Under the pieces are notes generated by a model that did not search any database, was not told where the DNA came from, and saw only the letters and a list, made by a program, of their open reading frames with translations. Below, piece after piece: positions 25,327-34,153 of a stretch of DNA of 64,000 nt. This DNA comes from Aldehydirespirator sp965220645 (GTDB lineage Bacteria > Actinomycetota > Acidimicrobiia > Acidimicrobiales > Aldehydirespiratoraceae): positions 248,001-312,000 of the forward strand of contig OZ244836.1 in NCBI GenBank assembly GCA_965220645.1, given 5' to 3'. A program made the translations under genes and the position numbers. Positions within the stretch are counted from its first letter, which is position 1; every line of letters begins with the position of its first letter.

Positions 25327-25905
25327 TCAGCCGCGCACCTTCACCATGGCCGGCCGCAGCACCCGGCCGTTCCACGCGTAGCCGGTGCGCAGCACCTCGG
25401 AGACGATCGGAGCGTCTTGGCCGTCGGCGCCGGACTCCTCGCTCATTACCGCCTCGTGGAAGCCGGGATCGAAGGGCTCGCCTACCGTGCCGAGCACGGC
25501 GAGGCCTTCGGCGGACAACACGCCCAGCAGCTGCGATTGCACAGCTTCGATTCCGTCAACGCCCTGGCTCACCGCGGCCTCGCACGCGTCGAGAACCACC
25601 AGCAGCTCTCTGGCCAGCCTTGAGGCGGCCTGCGCGACAAGCTCGGTGTTGCGCTTCATCGTCTGACGGCGGAAGTTGGTGAACTCGGCGGTGACCCGCT
25701 GGAGATCCTCCAGATAGGCATCACGCTCCGCGAGGGCCGCAGCCAGATCGAGTTCAGAATCCGGCACGGATCGGGCTTCGACCAACTCCGTGTCAGCGGT
25801 CACGGACTCGTCCGCCTCGCCCCTGCCAGCGTCGGGCTCGCCGGCCTCATCGGAGCTTGCAGGAGCGGACTCGAGCTCGCTGACGTCGGGGGTTGATGCG
25901 CTCAC
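25327..25905 (-). CDS. grpE: Nucleotide exchange factor GrpE
   Basis: 192-aa DnaK co-chaperone. An acidic, disordered N-terminus (about residues 1-55) is followed by a long helix (ALAERDAYLEDLQRVTAEF then NFRRQTMKRN) and the C-terminal beta wing with RTGYAWNGRVLRPAMVKV. GTG at 25905 overlaps the dnaK stop as GTGA, so translation is coupled. It releases ADP from DnaK. Confidence 0.95.
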   Translation of the reverse strand: MSASTPDVSELESAPASSDEAGEPDAGRGEADESVTADTELVEARSVPDSELDLAAALAERDAYLEDLQRVTAEFTNFRRQTMKRNTELVAQAASRLARELLVVLDACEAAVSQGVDGIEAVQSQLLGVLSAEGLAVLGTVGEPFDPGFHEAVMSEESGADGQDAPIVSEVLRTGYAWNGRVLRPAMVKVRG

Positions 25906-27746
25906 GCCGACTCTCGGTCGTCGTCGACGATCTCGGCCTCGACCACATCGTCATCGTCGGACGCTTCGTCGGACGCTTCGTCGGACGCACCCTGCTCGCG
26001 CTCGGCCGCGGCGGCCGCCTCGTACAGCCTCTGGCCGAACTCCTGGCTGGCCGTCATGAGGGCCTCGGTGGCTGACTTGACCGCCTCGATGTCGTCTCCT
26101 TCCAGGGCACTGCGCAGATCGACGAGCTTCGAGTTGATGGTCTCCTTCTCGTCGTCGGACACCTCGTCCGCATGTTCCTTCAGCACCCTCTCGGTCTGGT
26201 ACACGAGCGTGTCGGCCGTGTTGCGAACCTCAGCCTCCTCGCGTCGCTGCCGGTCCTCCTCGGCGTGGGCCTCGGCGTCGGTGACCATCTGGTCGATGAC
26301 CTCCGAGTCGAGCGACGACTGACCTGTGATCGTCATCGATTGCTCCTTGCCGGTGGACTTGTCCTGCGCGCTCACGTGGACGATGCCGTTGGCGTCAATG
26401 TCGAAGGTCACATCGATCTGAGGCATTCCCCGAGGTGCCGGCGGCAGGTCGACGAGCTGGAACTTGCCCAGGGTCTTGTTGTAGGCCGCCATCTGCCGCT
26501 CGCCCTGCAGCACGTGGATCTCGACCGACGGCTGGCCGTCCTCGGCAGTAGTGAAGATCTCGCTCTTTCGGGTGGGGATCGTGGTGTTGCGCTCGATGAG
26601 GGTGGTCATGACACCGCCCTTGGTCTCGATGCCCAGCGACAGCGGAGTCACATCGAGCAACAGGACGTCCTTGACCTCGCCCTTGAGCACACCGGCCTGG
26701 ATGGCGGCGCCGATGGCCACCACCTCGTCGGGGTTGACCGTCCTGTTGGGCTCGCGGCCGGTCATCTCCTGCACCAGCTCGGTCACGGCCGGCATGCGGG
26801 TCGACCCGCCGACCAGAACGACATGGTGGATGTCACCGGAGGAGATGCCGGCGTCAGAGATGGCCCGCTCGAAGGGACCGCGGCAGCGGTCGAGCAGGTG
26901 AGCGGTCATCTCCTGGAACTTGGCCCGGCTCAGCGTGTAGTCAAGATGCAGCGGACCCTTGTCGGTGGCGGTCACGAAGGGCAGGTTGATCTGCGAGGAC
27001 GGGGTCTGGGACAGTTCGATCTTGGCCTTCTCGGCGGCCTCCTTGAGACGCTGCATGGCCATGGCGTCGGTGGACAGATCCACCCCGTGGTCGCCCTTGA
27101 AGGACGCCACGAGCCAGTCGATCACGGCCTCGTCCCAATCGTCGCCGCCGAGCTGGGTGTCGCCGGAGGTGGACTTCACCTCGGTCACACCATCGCCGAG
27201 CTCGAGCACCGACACGTCGAACGTCCCGCCGCCGAGGTCGAACACCAGGATGGTCTGGTCGGAGGATTCCTTGTCGAGACCGTAGGCGAGGGCCGCCGCG
27301 GTGGGCTCGTTGATGATCCGCAGCACCTCGAGCCCGGCAACCTTGCCGGCCTCGTTGGTCGCGGTGCGCTGGGCGTCGTCGAAGTAAGCAGGCACGGTGA
27401 TCACCGCCTGGTTGACGGTGTCGCCGAGATACTCCTCGGCGTCGCGCTTGAGCTTCATCAGCACCCGGGCTGATATCTCCTGGGCGGCGTAGGTCTTGTC
27501 GTCGATCTTGAACTTCTTGGATGTGCCCATGTGCCGCTTCACGGAGCGGATGGTGCGATCGGGGTTGGTGATGGCCTGGCGCTTGGCGACCTCGCCCACG
27601 AGCACCTCGCCGTCGTTGCTGAACGCCACGACGGACGGGGTCGTGCGCGATCCCTCGGCGTTGGGGATGACGACGGGATCGCCGCCCTCGAGGACGCTTA
27701 CGACAGAATTCGTGGTACCGAGATCGATACCGACGGCCTTTGGCAT
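25902..27746 (-). CDS. dnaK: Chaperone DnaK (Hsp70)
   Basis: 614-aa Hsp70. The nucleotide-binding domain starts AVGIDLGTTNSVVSVLEGG and has ILVFDLGGGTFDVSVL and VVLVGGSTRMPAV; the substrate-binding domain contains LLLDVTPLSLGIETKGGVMT. The C-terminal tail is acidic with three 12-nt repeats encoding DEAS units near 25960-25990. AAAGGAAG precedes the ATG. It heads the dnaK-grpE-dnaJ-hspR-clpB operon, and the control region with a HAIR-like element is shared with divergent gpmA. Confidence 0.98.
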   Translation of the reverse strand: MPKAVGIDLGTTNSVVSVLEGGDPVVIPNAEGSRTTPSVVAFSNDGEVLVGEVAKRQAITNPDRTIRSVKRHMGTSKKFKIDDKTYAAQEISARVLMKLKRDAEEYLGDTVNQAVITVPAYFDDAQRTATNEAGKVAGLEVLRIINEPTAAALAYGLDKESSDQTILVFDLGGGTFDVSVLELGDGVTEVKSTSGDTQLGGDDWDEAVIDWLVASFKGDHGVDLSTDAMAMQRLKEAAEKAKIELSQTPSSQINLPFVTATDKGPLHLDYTLSRAKFQEMTAHLLDRCRGPFERAISDAGISSGDIHHVVLVGGSTRMPAVTELVQEMTGREPNRTVNPDEVVAIGAAIQAGVLKGEVKDVLLLDVTPLSLGIETKGGVMTTLIERNTTIPTRKSEIFTTAEDGQPSVEIHVLQGERQMAAYNKTLGKFQLVDLPPAPRGMPQIDVTFDIDANGIVHVSAQDKSTGKEQSMTITGQSSLDSEVIDQMVTDAEAHAEEDRQRREEAEVRNTADTLVYQTERVLKEHADEVSDDEKETINSKLVDLRSALEGDDIEAVKSATEALMTASQEFGQRLYEAAAAAEREQGASDEASDEASDDDDVVEAEIVDDDRESA

Positions 27747-27824
27747 GGTGAGGCTTCCTTTCGCTTACGTGTGCCTAACCTGAACGCACAAGGTAACGAA
27801 GTTCATTCCTGATCACAACAAAAA

Positions 27825-27845
27825 CTTGAGTCTTTCTTTATCAAC
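27825..27845. promoter_or_regulatory. Degenerate HAIR operator for HspR
   Basis: The HAIR consensus is CTTGAGT-N7-ACTCAAG. The left half is exact (CTTGAGT, 27825-27831) with a 7-nt spacer, and the second half is TATCAAC (27839-27845), matching 4 of 7. It lies 79-99 nt upstream of the dnaK ATG, a sensible site for repression. Confidence 0.6.
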
Positions 27846-27865
27846 TTTGTCCGGGCAGGGTCGGA

Positions 27866-27871
27866 TACCTT
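27866..27871 (+). promoter_or_regulatory. Putative -10 element of a leaderless gpmA transcript
   Basis: TACCTT ends 7 nt before the gpmA ATG and no Shine-Dalgarno is present. Confidence 0.45.
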
Positions 27872-27878
27872 TGCGGCC

Positions 27879-28649
27879 ATGGCCCACGACCTGATCCTTC
27901 TGCGCCACGGCCGCAGCGAATGGAACGCCAAGAACCTCTTCACCGGCTGGTACGACTGCGGACTGAACGACGCCGGCCGGACCGAGGCCCGGCGTGCAGC
28001 CGAGATGCTGGCCGAGGCCGGTCTGATTCCCACCGCGGTCCACACCTCGGTGCTGCGGCGAGCAACTGAGACCACCCAGATCGTGCTCGATGGCCTGGGA
28101 CTCGGCTCGCTGGAGGTACACGGCAGCTGGCGCCTCAACGAGCGCCACTACGGCGACCTGACCGGGCTCGACAAGGCAGCCACCCGCAAGGCCCACGGCG
28201 ACGAGCAGCTCCAGCGGTGGCGCCGGGGATACGACACCCCGCCGCCCCCCATCCGAGGTGACAACGAGTACAACCCCAACGGCTCGGCGGCCTACGCGGA
28301 CCTGCCCGCCGATCTGCTGCCCCTGACGGAGAGCCTCGCCGACGTGCTGGCCAGGCTGCTGCCCTACTGGCAGGACGCCATCGTCGGTGACCTGCGCGCG
28401 GGCCACACCGTGCTGGTGTCGGCCCACGGGAACAGCCTCCGCGCCCTGGCCAAGCACCTGGACGGGATCTCTGACGATGACATCGGCGCCCTCAACATCC
28501 CCACTGGCATGCCCCTTCACTACGTGCTGGGTGCCGACATGTTCCCGACCGAGTCCAAGCACCCCCTGGAGCGCGCCCTCGATCCAGCCGCCGCAGCCGC
28601 GGCAGCCGCCGAGGTAGCCGCCCAAGCCACCGGTCCCTCCCCTACCTGA
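27879..28649 (+). CDS. gpmA: 2,3-bisphosphoglycerate-dependent phosphoglycerate mutase
   Basis: 256-aa glycolytic enzyme interconverting 3- and 2-phosphoglycerate. The phospho-histidine motif LILLRHGRSEWNAKNLFTGW is near the N-terminus, with LNERHYGDLTGLDKA and VLVSAHGNSLRALAKHLDG for the second catalytic His. The C-terminus adds an Ala-rich tail (PAAAAAAAEVAAQA). It is divergent from dnaK, and the FadF-like gene follows 31 nt downstream. Confidence 0.96.
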   Translation: MAHDLILLRHGRSEWNAKNLFTGWYDCGLNDAGRTEARRAAEMLAEAGLIPTAVHTSVLRRATETTQIVLDGLGLGSLEVHGSWRLNERHYGDLTGLDKAATRKAHGDEQLQRWRRGYDTPPPPIRGDNEYNPNGSAAYADLPADLLPLTESLADVLARLLPYWQDAIVGDLRAGHTVLVSAHGNSLRALAKHLDGISDDDIGALNIPTGMPLHYVLGADMFPTESKHPLERALDPAAAAAAAAEVAAQATGPSPT

Positions 28650-28680
28650 GACGGCCGCGGCGGGTAGTGTTCGCGCCGTC

Positions 28681-30876
28681 ATGCGGACCCGGATCAAGCC
28701 CCACCACATCGTCGTCGCCCTGGGCGTCGTCATCGCGCTGTTCACCGCCCTGTCGGGCGTCGTTGCCGCCATCACCGGCTTCCACGACGACAGCCCGGTC
28801 ACCCGGGAGGTCTTCGGCAACATCCCCGCCCCGCTGAAGGCCGCCTTCTACACGATCATCCCGATACTGCTCGTTTACGGGGCGGTTCTGTTCGCCAACC
28901 GGGTCAAGAACTGGCAGCGGGGCCGGCCCGACAACCGGCGCACCACGGCGCACAACGCGAAACACCGGATGGCCGACTTCCGGGCCGGCGTCTACATGCG
29001 CACCCTCCTGCGGGAGCCCGGCGCCGGCGTCATGCACTCGCTCATCTACTTCAGCTTCCTGGTGCTGCTGGGCGTGACCACCACCCTGGAGGTCGACCAC
29101 CAGCTCCCCGACGGGCTCAAGTTCCTGCACGGCGACGTCTACCGGGCCTACTCCGCGGTGGGCGACGGCGCCGGGTTGGTGTTCGTGGTCGGGGTGGTGT
29201 GGGCCATCGTGCGCCGCTTCGGCCCGCCGGTGTGGCGGCCCTACCGCATCCGCACCAAGACCCGGCCCGAGCATGCGGTCATTGCCGGGGTCCTGCTGGC
29301 CATCGGCGTGACCGGCTTCGGGGCGGAGGCGTTCCGCATCGCGGCCGACGGCCTGCCCGACCACGAGCGCTGGAGCTTCGTCGGCTACCCGCTGGCCACG
29401 CTCGTCGACGGTTCGAGCGCCGTTCACGGCTGGCACCAGGCGTGGTGGGTGGCCCATGTGGTCGCCTTCGTGGCCTTCCTGGTGATACTGCCGACGACGA
29501 TGCTGCGCCACATGTTCACGTCGCCGCTGAACATGTACCTGCACCACCGCGACCGCCCCAAGGGCGCCATGCGACCCATGCCCAACCTGGTGGAGGGCGA
29601 CACCGAGTTGGAGACGTTCGGCGCATCGGTGATCGAGGACTTCTCGTGGAAGCAGCTGCTGGACACCGACGCCTGCACCATGTGCGGCCGCTGCACCTCG
29701 GTGTGCCCGGCCCATGCCACCGGCAAACCCCTCGATCCTCGCGAGATCGTGCTCAAGACGGGCGAGATCATGGCCCTCACCGGCAGCCCGCCCACATCGC
29801 CCCCGCTCAGCAGCGGCGAACCCGAGGTCAAGGTGCCTGCCAACTGGATGTTCGAGCGCATCAGCAACGAGGAGCTGTGGGCCTGCACCTCGTGCCGGGC
29901 ATGTGACGAGATCTGCCCGGTCAACATCGAGATCCTGGACAAGATCCTCGACATGCGCCGCTACCTCACCCTGATGGAGAGCGACTTCCCGTCGGAGTTG
30001 GGCCAGGCCTTCCGGGGCATGGAGAACTCGTCCAACCCGTGGTCGCTGAGCCAGACAGAGCGGGCCGACTGGGCCCGGGACCTCGACGGGGTGAGAGTCG
30101 TGGCCGGTGGCGACCCCCTGGACGCCGAGTACCTGTACTGGGTCGGGTGCGCGGGGTCGTTCGACGACAAGAACAAGAAGGTGGCCAGGGCCATGGCCCA
30201 GCTCATGGAGCGGGCCGGCGTGGACTTCGCCATCCTCGGGCCGGCCGAGAACTGCACCGGCGACTCGGCGCGGCGCTCCGGCAACGAGTACCTGTTCCAG
30301 ATGCTGGCGTCGGCCAACATCGAGACCCTCAACTCGATGGGGGTGCGCAAGATCGTCACCCAGTGCCCCCACTGCTTCAACACGCTGGCCAACGAGTACC
30401 CGCAGCTCGGCGGACACTACGAGGTGGTCCACCACAGCCAGTTCCTGGAGGCGCTGGTGGCAGAGGGCCGCCTTGATCTCGAAGGGGCCACCCTCGCCGA
30501 GCGGGTCGTCTACCACGACAGCTGCTACCTGGGACGCCACAACGACGTCTACCTGGCGCCCCGACGGGTGCTGGGCTCGCTCGGCGGCATCGACTTGGTT
30601 GAGGCCCCCCGCAACGGTACCAAGGGCATGTGCTGCGGCGCGGGCGGGGCCCGCATGTGGATGGAGGAGACGATCGGCACCAAGGTGAACGATGAGCGGT
30701 CGCGGGAGCTTCTCGACACGGGGGCGTCGCGTATCGCCACCGCCTGCCCGTTCTGCTACATCATGATGGACGACGGGGTGCGGGCGGCGGGCGTGGAGGA
30801 GGACTCGGTGCAGGTCGCCGACATCGCTCTGCATGTGCTGGAAGCAGTCGAAGCCCGCGACCTCGCAACGAGCTAG
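28681..30876 (+). CDS. FadF-like membrane Fe-S oxidoreductase (HdrD/nitrate-reductase-gamma fusion)
   Basis: 731-aa fusion. An N-terminal heme-b-type membrane domain (about 1-290, several helices and His residues) resembles nitrate reductase gamma/HdrE. Then come two 4Fe-4S motifs, CTMCGRCTSVCP (Cys332, 335, 338, 342) and CTSCRACDEICP, and two CCG-type cysteine-rich domains (CPHCFNTL, DSCYLGRHND, CCGAGGARMW, CPFCYIMM). Such proteins (FadF/EtfO-like) are thought to pass electrons from fatty-acid beta-oxidation or ETF to quinone. That role is inferred from the family, not from neighbours. Confidence 0.88.
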   Translation: MRTRIKPHHIVVALGVVIALFTALSGVVAAITGFHDDSPVTREVFGNIPAPLKAAFYTIIPILLVYGAVLFANRVKNWQRGRPDNRRTTAHNAKHRMADFRAGVYMRTLLREPGAGVMHSLIYFSFLVLLGVTTTLEVDHQLPDGLKFLHGDVYRAYSAVGDGAGLVFVVGVVWAIVRRFGPPVWRPYRIRTKTRPEHAVIAGVLLAIGVTGFGAEAFRIAADGLPDHERWSFVGYPLATLVDGSSAVHGWHQAWWVAHVVAFVAFLVILPTTMLRHMFTSPLNMYLHHRDRPKGAMRPMPNLVEGDTELETFGASVIEDFSWKQLLDTDACTMCGRCTSVCPAHATGKPLDPREIVLKTGEIMALTGSPPTSPPLSSGEPEVKVPANWMFERISNEELWACTSCRACDEICPVNIEILDKILDMRRYLTLMESDFPSELGQAFRGMENSSNPWSLSQTERADWARDLDGVRVVAGGDPLDAEYLYWVGCAGSFDDKNKKVARAMAQLMERAGVDFAILGPAENCTGDSARRSGNEYLFQMLASANIETLNSMGVRKIVTQCPHCFNTLANEYPQLGGHYEVVHHSQFLEALVAEGRLDLEGATLAERVVYHDSCYLGRHNDVYLAPRRVLGSLGGIDLVEAPRNGTKGMCCGAGGARMWMEETIGTKVNDERSRELLDTGASRIATACPFCYIMMDDGVRAAGVEEDSVQVADIALHVLEAVEARDLATS

Positions 30877-30880
30877 GCGC

Positions 30881-31672
30881 TCAGACGCCGGACAGGCGAG
30901 CCGACACGGTCCCGAGCGGCCCCAGGTCGGCGAACACCTCAGCTCCGGGTCCGATCGGCCTCATCGGGCCCAGCGACCCGGTCATCAAGCATTCCCCGGC
31001 CCGAAGGGGCGTACCCCGCTCACACATCACATCGGCCAACCACACTGCCGCATTCAACGGGTTGCCCATGCAGTCGGCGCCTGTCCCGGTCGCGGCAACC
31101 TCGCCGTCGATGGTCATCCGCATCCAGACTTCGCGCAGGTCCACAGCACCGACGCTCACCGGTCGAGTGCCCACCACATACAACCCGCAGCTCGCGTTGT
31201 CGGCGATGGTGTCGACGATGGTGATGTCCCATCCCTGGATGCGGCTGTCGACGATCTCCAGCGCCGGCAGCACATAGGCGGTTGCGCCGATGATGTCCAC
31301 CACGCAGTGCTCGCCCTTGTCGAGGTCGCGGTCGATGATCACCGCCACCTCGGCCTCGACCCGGGGCTGCAGCAGTCGGCCCGAGTCGATGTCGGCGCCG
31401 TCGGCCAGGCACATGTCAGCGAACAACACCCCGTAGTCCGGCTGGTCAACGCCCAGCTGCTGCTGCACCGCCTCAGCAGTCAGACCCACCTTGTGGCCGC
31501 CAACCCGCCGCCCCGCAGCCAACGACACTTCCACATTGCGCTGCTGCACCTGATAGGCGACATCGACATCGCTCGACGTGCCCAACACGTCGCGCACCGG
31601 TCGGCACGGCACACCGCTCTCCGCGGCAACCCGCAACTGCCCGGCCGCAGCCTCAATCTGATCCGGGGTCAT
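30881..31672 (-). CDS. 2-oxopent-4-enoate hydratase-like protein
   Basis: 263-aa MhpD/BphH-type hydratase of the fumarylacetoacetase fold. Typical blocks: GHKVGLTAEAVQQQLGVDQP, the acidic metal-binding PRVEAEVAVII, ALEIVDSRIQGW and NPLNAAVWLAD. In meta-cleavage pathways it adds water to 2-hydroxypenta-2,4-dienoate, giving 4-hydroxy-2-oxovalerate. GAGGAG precedes the ATG. It sits 164 nt after the acyl-CoA synthetase gene and may have its own promoter; I see no clear gene in that gap. The aldolase and aldehyde dehydrogenase that usually follow are not in the window. Confidence 0.88.
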   Translation of the reverse strand: MTPDQIEAAAGQLRVAAESGVPCRPVRDVLGTSSDVDVAYQVQQRNVEVSLAAGRRVGGHKVGLTAEAVQQQLGVDQPDYGVLFADMCLADGADIDSGRLLQPRVEAEVAVIIDRDLDKGEHCVVDIIGATAYVLPALEIVDSRIQGWDITIVDTIADNASCGLYVVGTRPVSVGAVDLREVWMRMTIDGEVAATGTGADCMGNPLNAAVWLADVMCERGTPLRAGECLMTGSLGPMRPIGPGAEVFADLGPLGTVSARLSGV

Positions 31673-31836
31673 CTCTCAGCCGCTCCTCGGTGACGCAAAC
31701 CGACGCACCAGTATCGGTGCTCGATTCTTCCAGGACTGCAAGCAGCACCGATGCGAAGGCTGTCGCGGCCAAGGCGTGCATCGGCTTCATGCTGTTGACC
31801 GCTGCCCGCTCGGGTGAGGCGCGGCCCCCAACGAGA

Positions 31837-33315
31837 TCAGTCAAGGTCGAACTCGTCGCGAAGGATGTGCTTGGTGACCTTGCCGAGGGCCGTCCGCGGA
31901 AGAGAATGGGTCAAGACGACCTCGCGTGGCTGTTTGTACCGGGCCAGCCGATCAGAACACCACAACCGAAGCTCCTCGACCGTCGGGACCTCGGCGCCGG
32001 CGGTAGGCACGATCACGGCCACGGGAATCTCGCCCCACGTCGGGTCGCTCCGGCCCACAACGGCCACTTCGGCGACAGCGGGATGAGTGATGAGCGTGTT
32101 CTCGACCTCGGCGGGATACACGTTCTCGCCCCCGCTGATCAACATGTCCTTCTCCCGATCTTCGATGAACACGTAGCCGTTGGCGTCGCGGCGACCGATG
32201 TCCCCGGTGTTGTACCAGCCATCGACAAAGGCGGCCGCCGTCTCCCGAGGGCGATTCCAATACTCGACGAACAGGTTGGGCCCTCGCACCAGCAAGACCC
32301 CGGCGGTGTCGCCGACGACGTCGCGACCGTCCGCATCGACGACGCGAAGCTCGGTGTGCAATGCCGGCTTGCCACACGAGCCTTCGTGATCGACGCAGTC
32401 CTCGTAGCGGAGCACGACCGCGGTCGGCCCGGTCTCGGTGGCGCCGTACACCTGGCCGACCGGTACGCCTCGATCGACCACGGCCCGGATCAGGTGCTGC
32501 GGAACGACCGATGACCCCGAGTTGAGACCACGCAGACAAGAGATGTCGGTCGACGCGAACCCGGGGTGCTCCAGAAGTGCTCGCAGGGTCGCCGGCACGA
32601 CCAACGATTGTGTTGGCCGGTGGTCGCGCACGATGGTGAGCGTCTCGTCCGGATCGAAGCGTCGTTGAAGGAACACTGAGGCGCCGACGTACAGGGCCGG
32701 AAGCGTCTGGATGTTCAGCCCACCGACGTGGAAGAGCGGAAGCGACGTGAGCACCCGGTCATCGGCGACGAGATCCTGGTGCGCGACACCGTTGAGCACC
32801 GTGTGGAGCAGCGAACTCTGGGAGTGCACTGCGCCCTTCGGCGACCCCGTCGTGCCCGACGTGTAGACCAGCAGCACGCGATCATCGCCCTCGCCGACCG
32901 ACGGAAGCTGGACCGGTGCGGTCGGCGCCGGATGATCGTCGAGGTCCACGACCTGAAGATCAGAAGCTGCGCTTGCCAGCTGCGATCCGAACCCATCGGT
33001 CACCAGGGCGAGTACAGGCGCGCAGTCCTCGATCTGGAACCTGTGCTCGGCAGCCGACAGCCGGTTGTTGAGTGGAACCAGCACGGCACCCAGACGTGCG
33101 CATGCGAACAGGAGCGAGATCTGCTCGACCCGATTGAGACCGCAGAACGCGACACGATCGCCGGCGGTCACGGACCGGGTGTGAAGCAGATGGGCCATAT
33201 CGTGGATCGCAGACGACAGCTCTGCGTACGTCGTGGCCTCGCCCTCGAACCACACCGCTGGATGGGTGGGCCGGTGATCCGCCCAGTGGTGTATCCACCG
33301 ATCGATCGCCGCCAT
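31837..33315 (-). CDS. Acyl-CoA synthetase (AMP-forming)
   Basis: 492-aa adenylate-forming enzyme that activates a carboxylic acid with ATP and CoA. Motifs in order: YTSGTTGSPKGAVHS (phosphate loop), YGATETGP (A5), YNTGDIGRRDANGYVFIEDR with KDMLISGGENVYP (A7/A8 hinge), and PRTALGKVTKH with the catalytic Lys near the C-terminus. The ATG at 33315 lies 2 nt after the upstream hydrolase stop; the longer frame is antisense-like and lacks homology. In this operon it probably activates an aromatic or ring-cleavage acid. The substrate is unknown. Confidence 0.9.
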   Translation of the reverse strand: MAAIDRWIHHWADHRPTHPAVWFEGEATTYAELSSAIHDMAHLLHTRSVTAGDRVAFCGLNRVEQISLLFACARLGAVLVPLNNRLSAAEHRFQIEDCAPVLALVTDGFGSQLASAASDLQVVDLDDHPAPTAPVQLPSVGEGDDRVLLVYTSGTTGSPKGAVHSQSSLLHTVLNGVAHQDLVADDRVLTSLPLFHVGGLNIQTLPALYVGASVFLQRRFDPDETLTIVRDHRPTQSLVVPATLRALLEHPGFASTDISCLRGLNSGSSVVPQHLIRAVVDRGVPVGQVYGATETGPTAVVLRYEDCVDHEGSCGKPALHTELRVVDADGRDVVGDTAGVLLVRGPNLFVEYWNRPRETAAAFVDGWYNTGDIGRRDANGYVFIEDREKDMLISGGENVYPAEVENTLITHPAVAEVAVVGRSDPTWGEIPVAVIVPTAGAEVPTVEELRLWCSDRLARYKQPREVVLTHSLPRTALGKVTKHILRDEFDLD

Positions 33316-33317
33316 GA

Positions 33318-34136
33318 TCAGGGCTCCCTGCGCTCGACTTCGGAGCTGAGAAACGACAGGACGAGCTCGGCGACCTCTGGTGCCTTGTCCTCCAGAAGGC
33401 CAACGGTGCCGCCCTCGACGACCGCGGTCATGGCTCCATCGATACTTCGCGCAAGGGGTTCTAGCTCCGGGAACGCATAAGGGTCGGCCGACGCTCCGAT
33501 GCACAGGGTCGGCGAGACGATCCGTCTGATCGCATCCTCCATGCGGTACCGGCCCACGGCGAGGTGACCCTCCTCGGGGTCTCTCGCCGCGATCGCATCA
33601 TGGACGAAGCGTTCGAGCACATCCGGCCGATTCGGCGGGTAGAAGCCCTGTCTCCGCTGCCAGAGCTCGACCAGGTGCGATCCGTCCGGCTGCATCTCGA
33701 CGCGGTCGATCGGCGGACGGTCCTTGCGGCGTTCGCGGCCCGCCTCATCCACCAAGGCGGTCGACGACAGCACGAGCCTGTCGACGCGTTCGGGATATCG
33801 GGCTGCAACATCGACCGCGATCACGCCGCCGGTGTGGTGACCCATCACCGACGCTCGATCAATGTCGAGCGCGTCGAGCGCAGCGACCGCTCCATCGGCG
33901 TACACCTCTATCGAGGCCTCCCCCGGGGGCGGGGCCGAACGCCCCATCCCGAGCGTGTCGATGGCGATGACGCGCAACGAGTCGGCGAGGAGCGGCAGTA
34001 CCTCTCGGTACTCGTCGCACGAGCGCGGCGTCTGATGCAGACACAGAAGTGGTTCGGCCGCGGGGTCGCCGGCCTGCGCACAGTGGATCTGGCCGAACGG
34101 CGTCTCGAGATACGTGAACCGCAGGCGGTTGTCCAT
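33318..34136 (-). CDS. Alpha/beta-hydrolase fold protein with altered triad
   Basis: 272-aa alpha/beta-hydrolase. The oxyanion region LLCLHQTPRSCDEYREVL and the core strands are clear. At the nucleophile elbow, where GxSxG is expected, it reads MGHHTGG, so His101 occupies the Ser position. The usual acid is present (GASADPYAFP), but the C-terminal GGH is GGT (VEGGTVGLLED). So a standard Ser-His-Asp triad is absent and ester hydrolysis by the usual mechanism is doubtful. The start at 34136 follows GGAGGGGGG. It sits 17 nt after the previous hydrolase gene. Confidence 0.82.
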   Translation of the reverse strand: MDNRLRFTYLETPFGQIHCAQAGDPAAEPLLCLHQTPRSCDEYREVLPLLADSLRVIAIDTLGMGRSAPPPGEASIEVYADGAVAALDALDIDRASVMGHHTGGVIAVDVAARYPERVDRLVLSSTALVDEAGRERRKDRPPIDRVEMQPDGSHLVELWQRRQGFYPPNRPDVLERFVHDAIAARDPEEGHLAVGRYRMEDAIRRIVSPTLCIGASADPYAFPELEPLARSIDGAMTAVVEGGTVGLLEDKAPEVAELVLSFLSSEVERREP

Positions 34137-34153
34137 CGCCCCCCTCCGGTGAT

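Noticed and set aside
25317..25327. CCCGCTCTTGT, a possible sixth copy of the dispersed repeat
   Set aside because: Only 11 bases match, and the sequence diverges at once.
25956..25991. Three 12-bp repeats
   Set aside because: They are inside the dnaK acidic tail (DEAS units), ordinary low-complexity coding sequence.
28642..30834. 730-codon open frame on the minus strand
   Set aside because: Antisense to the FadF-like gene, which has all cluster cysteines; the antisense product has shadow composition.
31653..31844. 63-codon minus-strand frame in the gap after the acyl-CoA synthetase gene
   Set aside because: It would start with TTG, has no Shine-Dalgarno and overlaps the hydratase start by 20 nt. 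A short hydrophobic run (ALAATAFASVLLAVL) is not enough to call it. I see no clear gene in this 164-nt gap.
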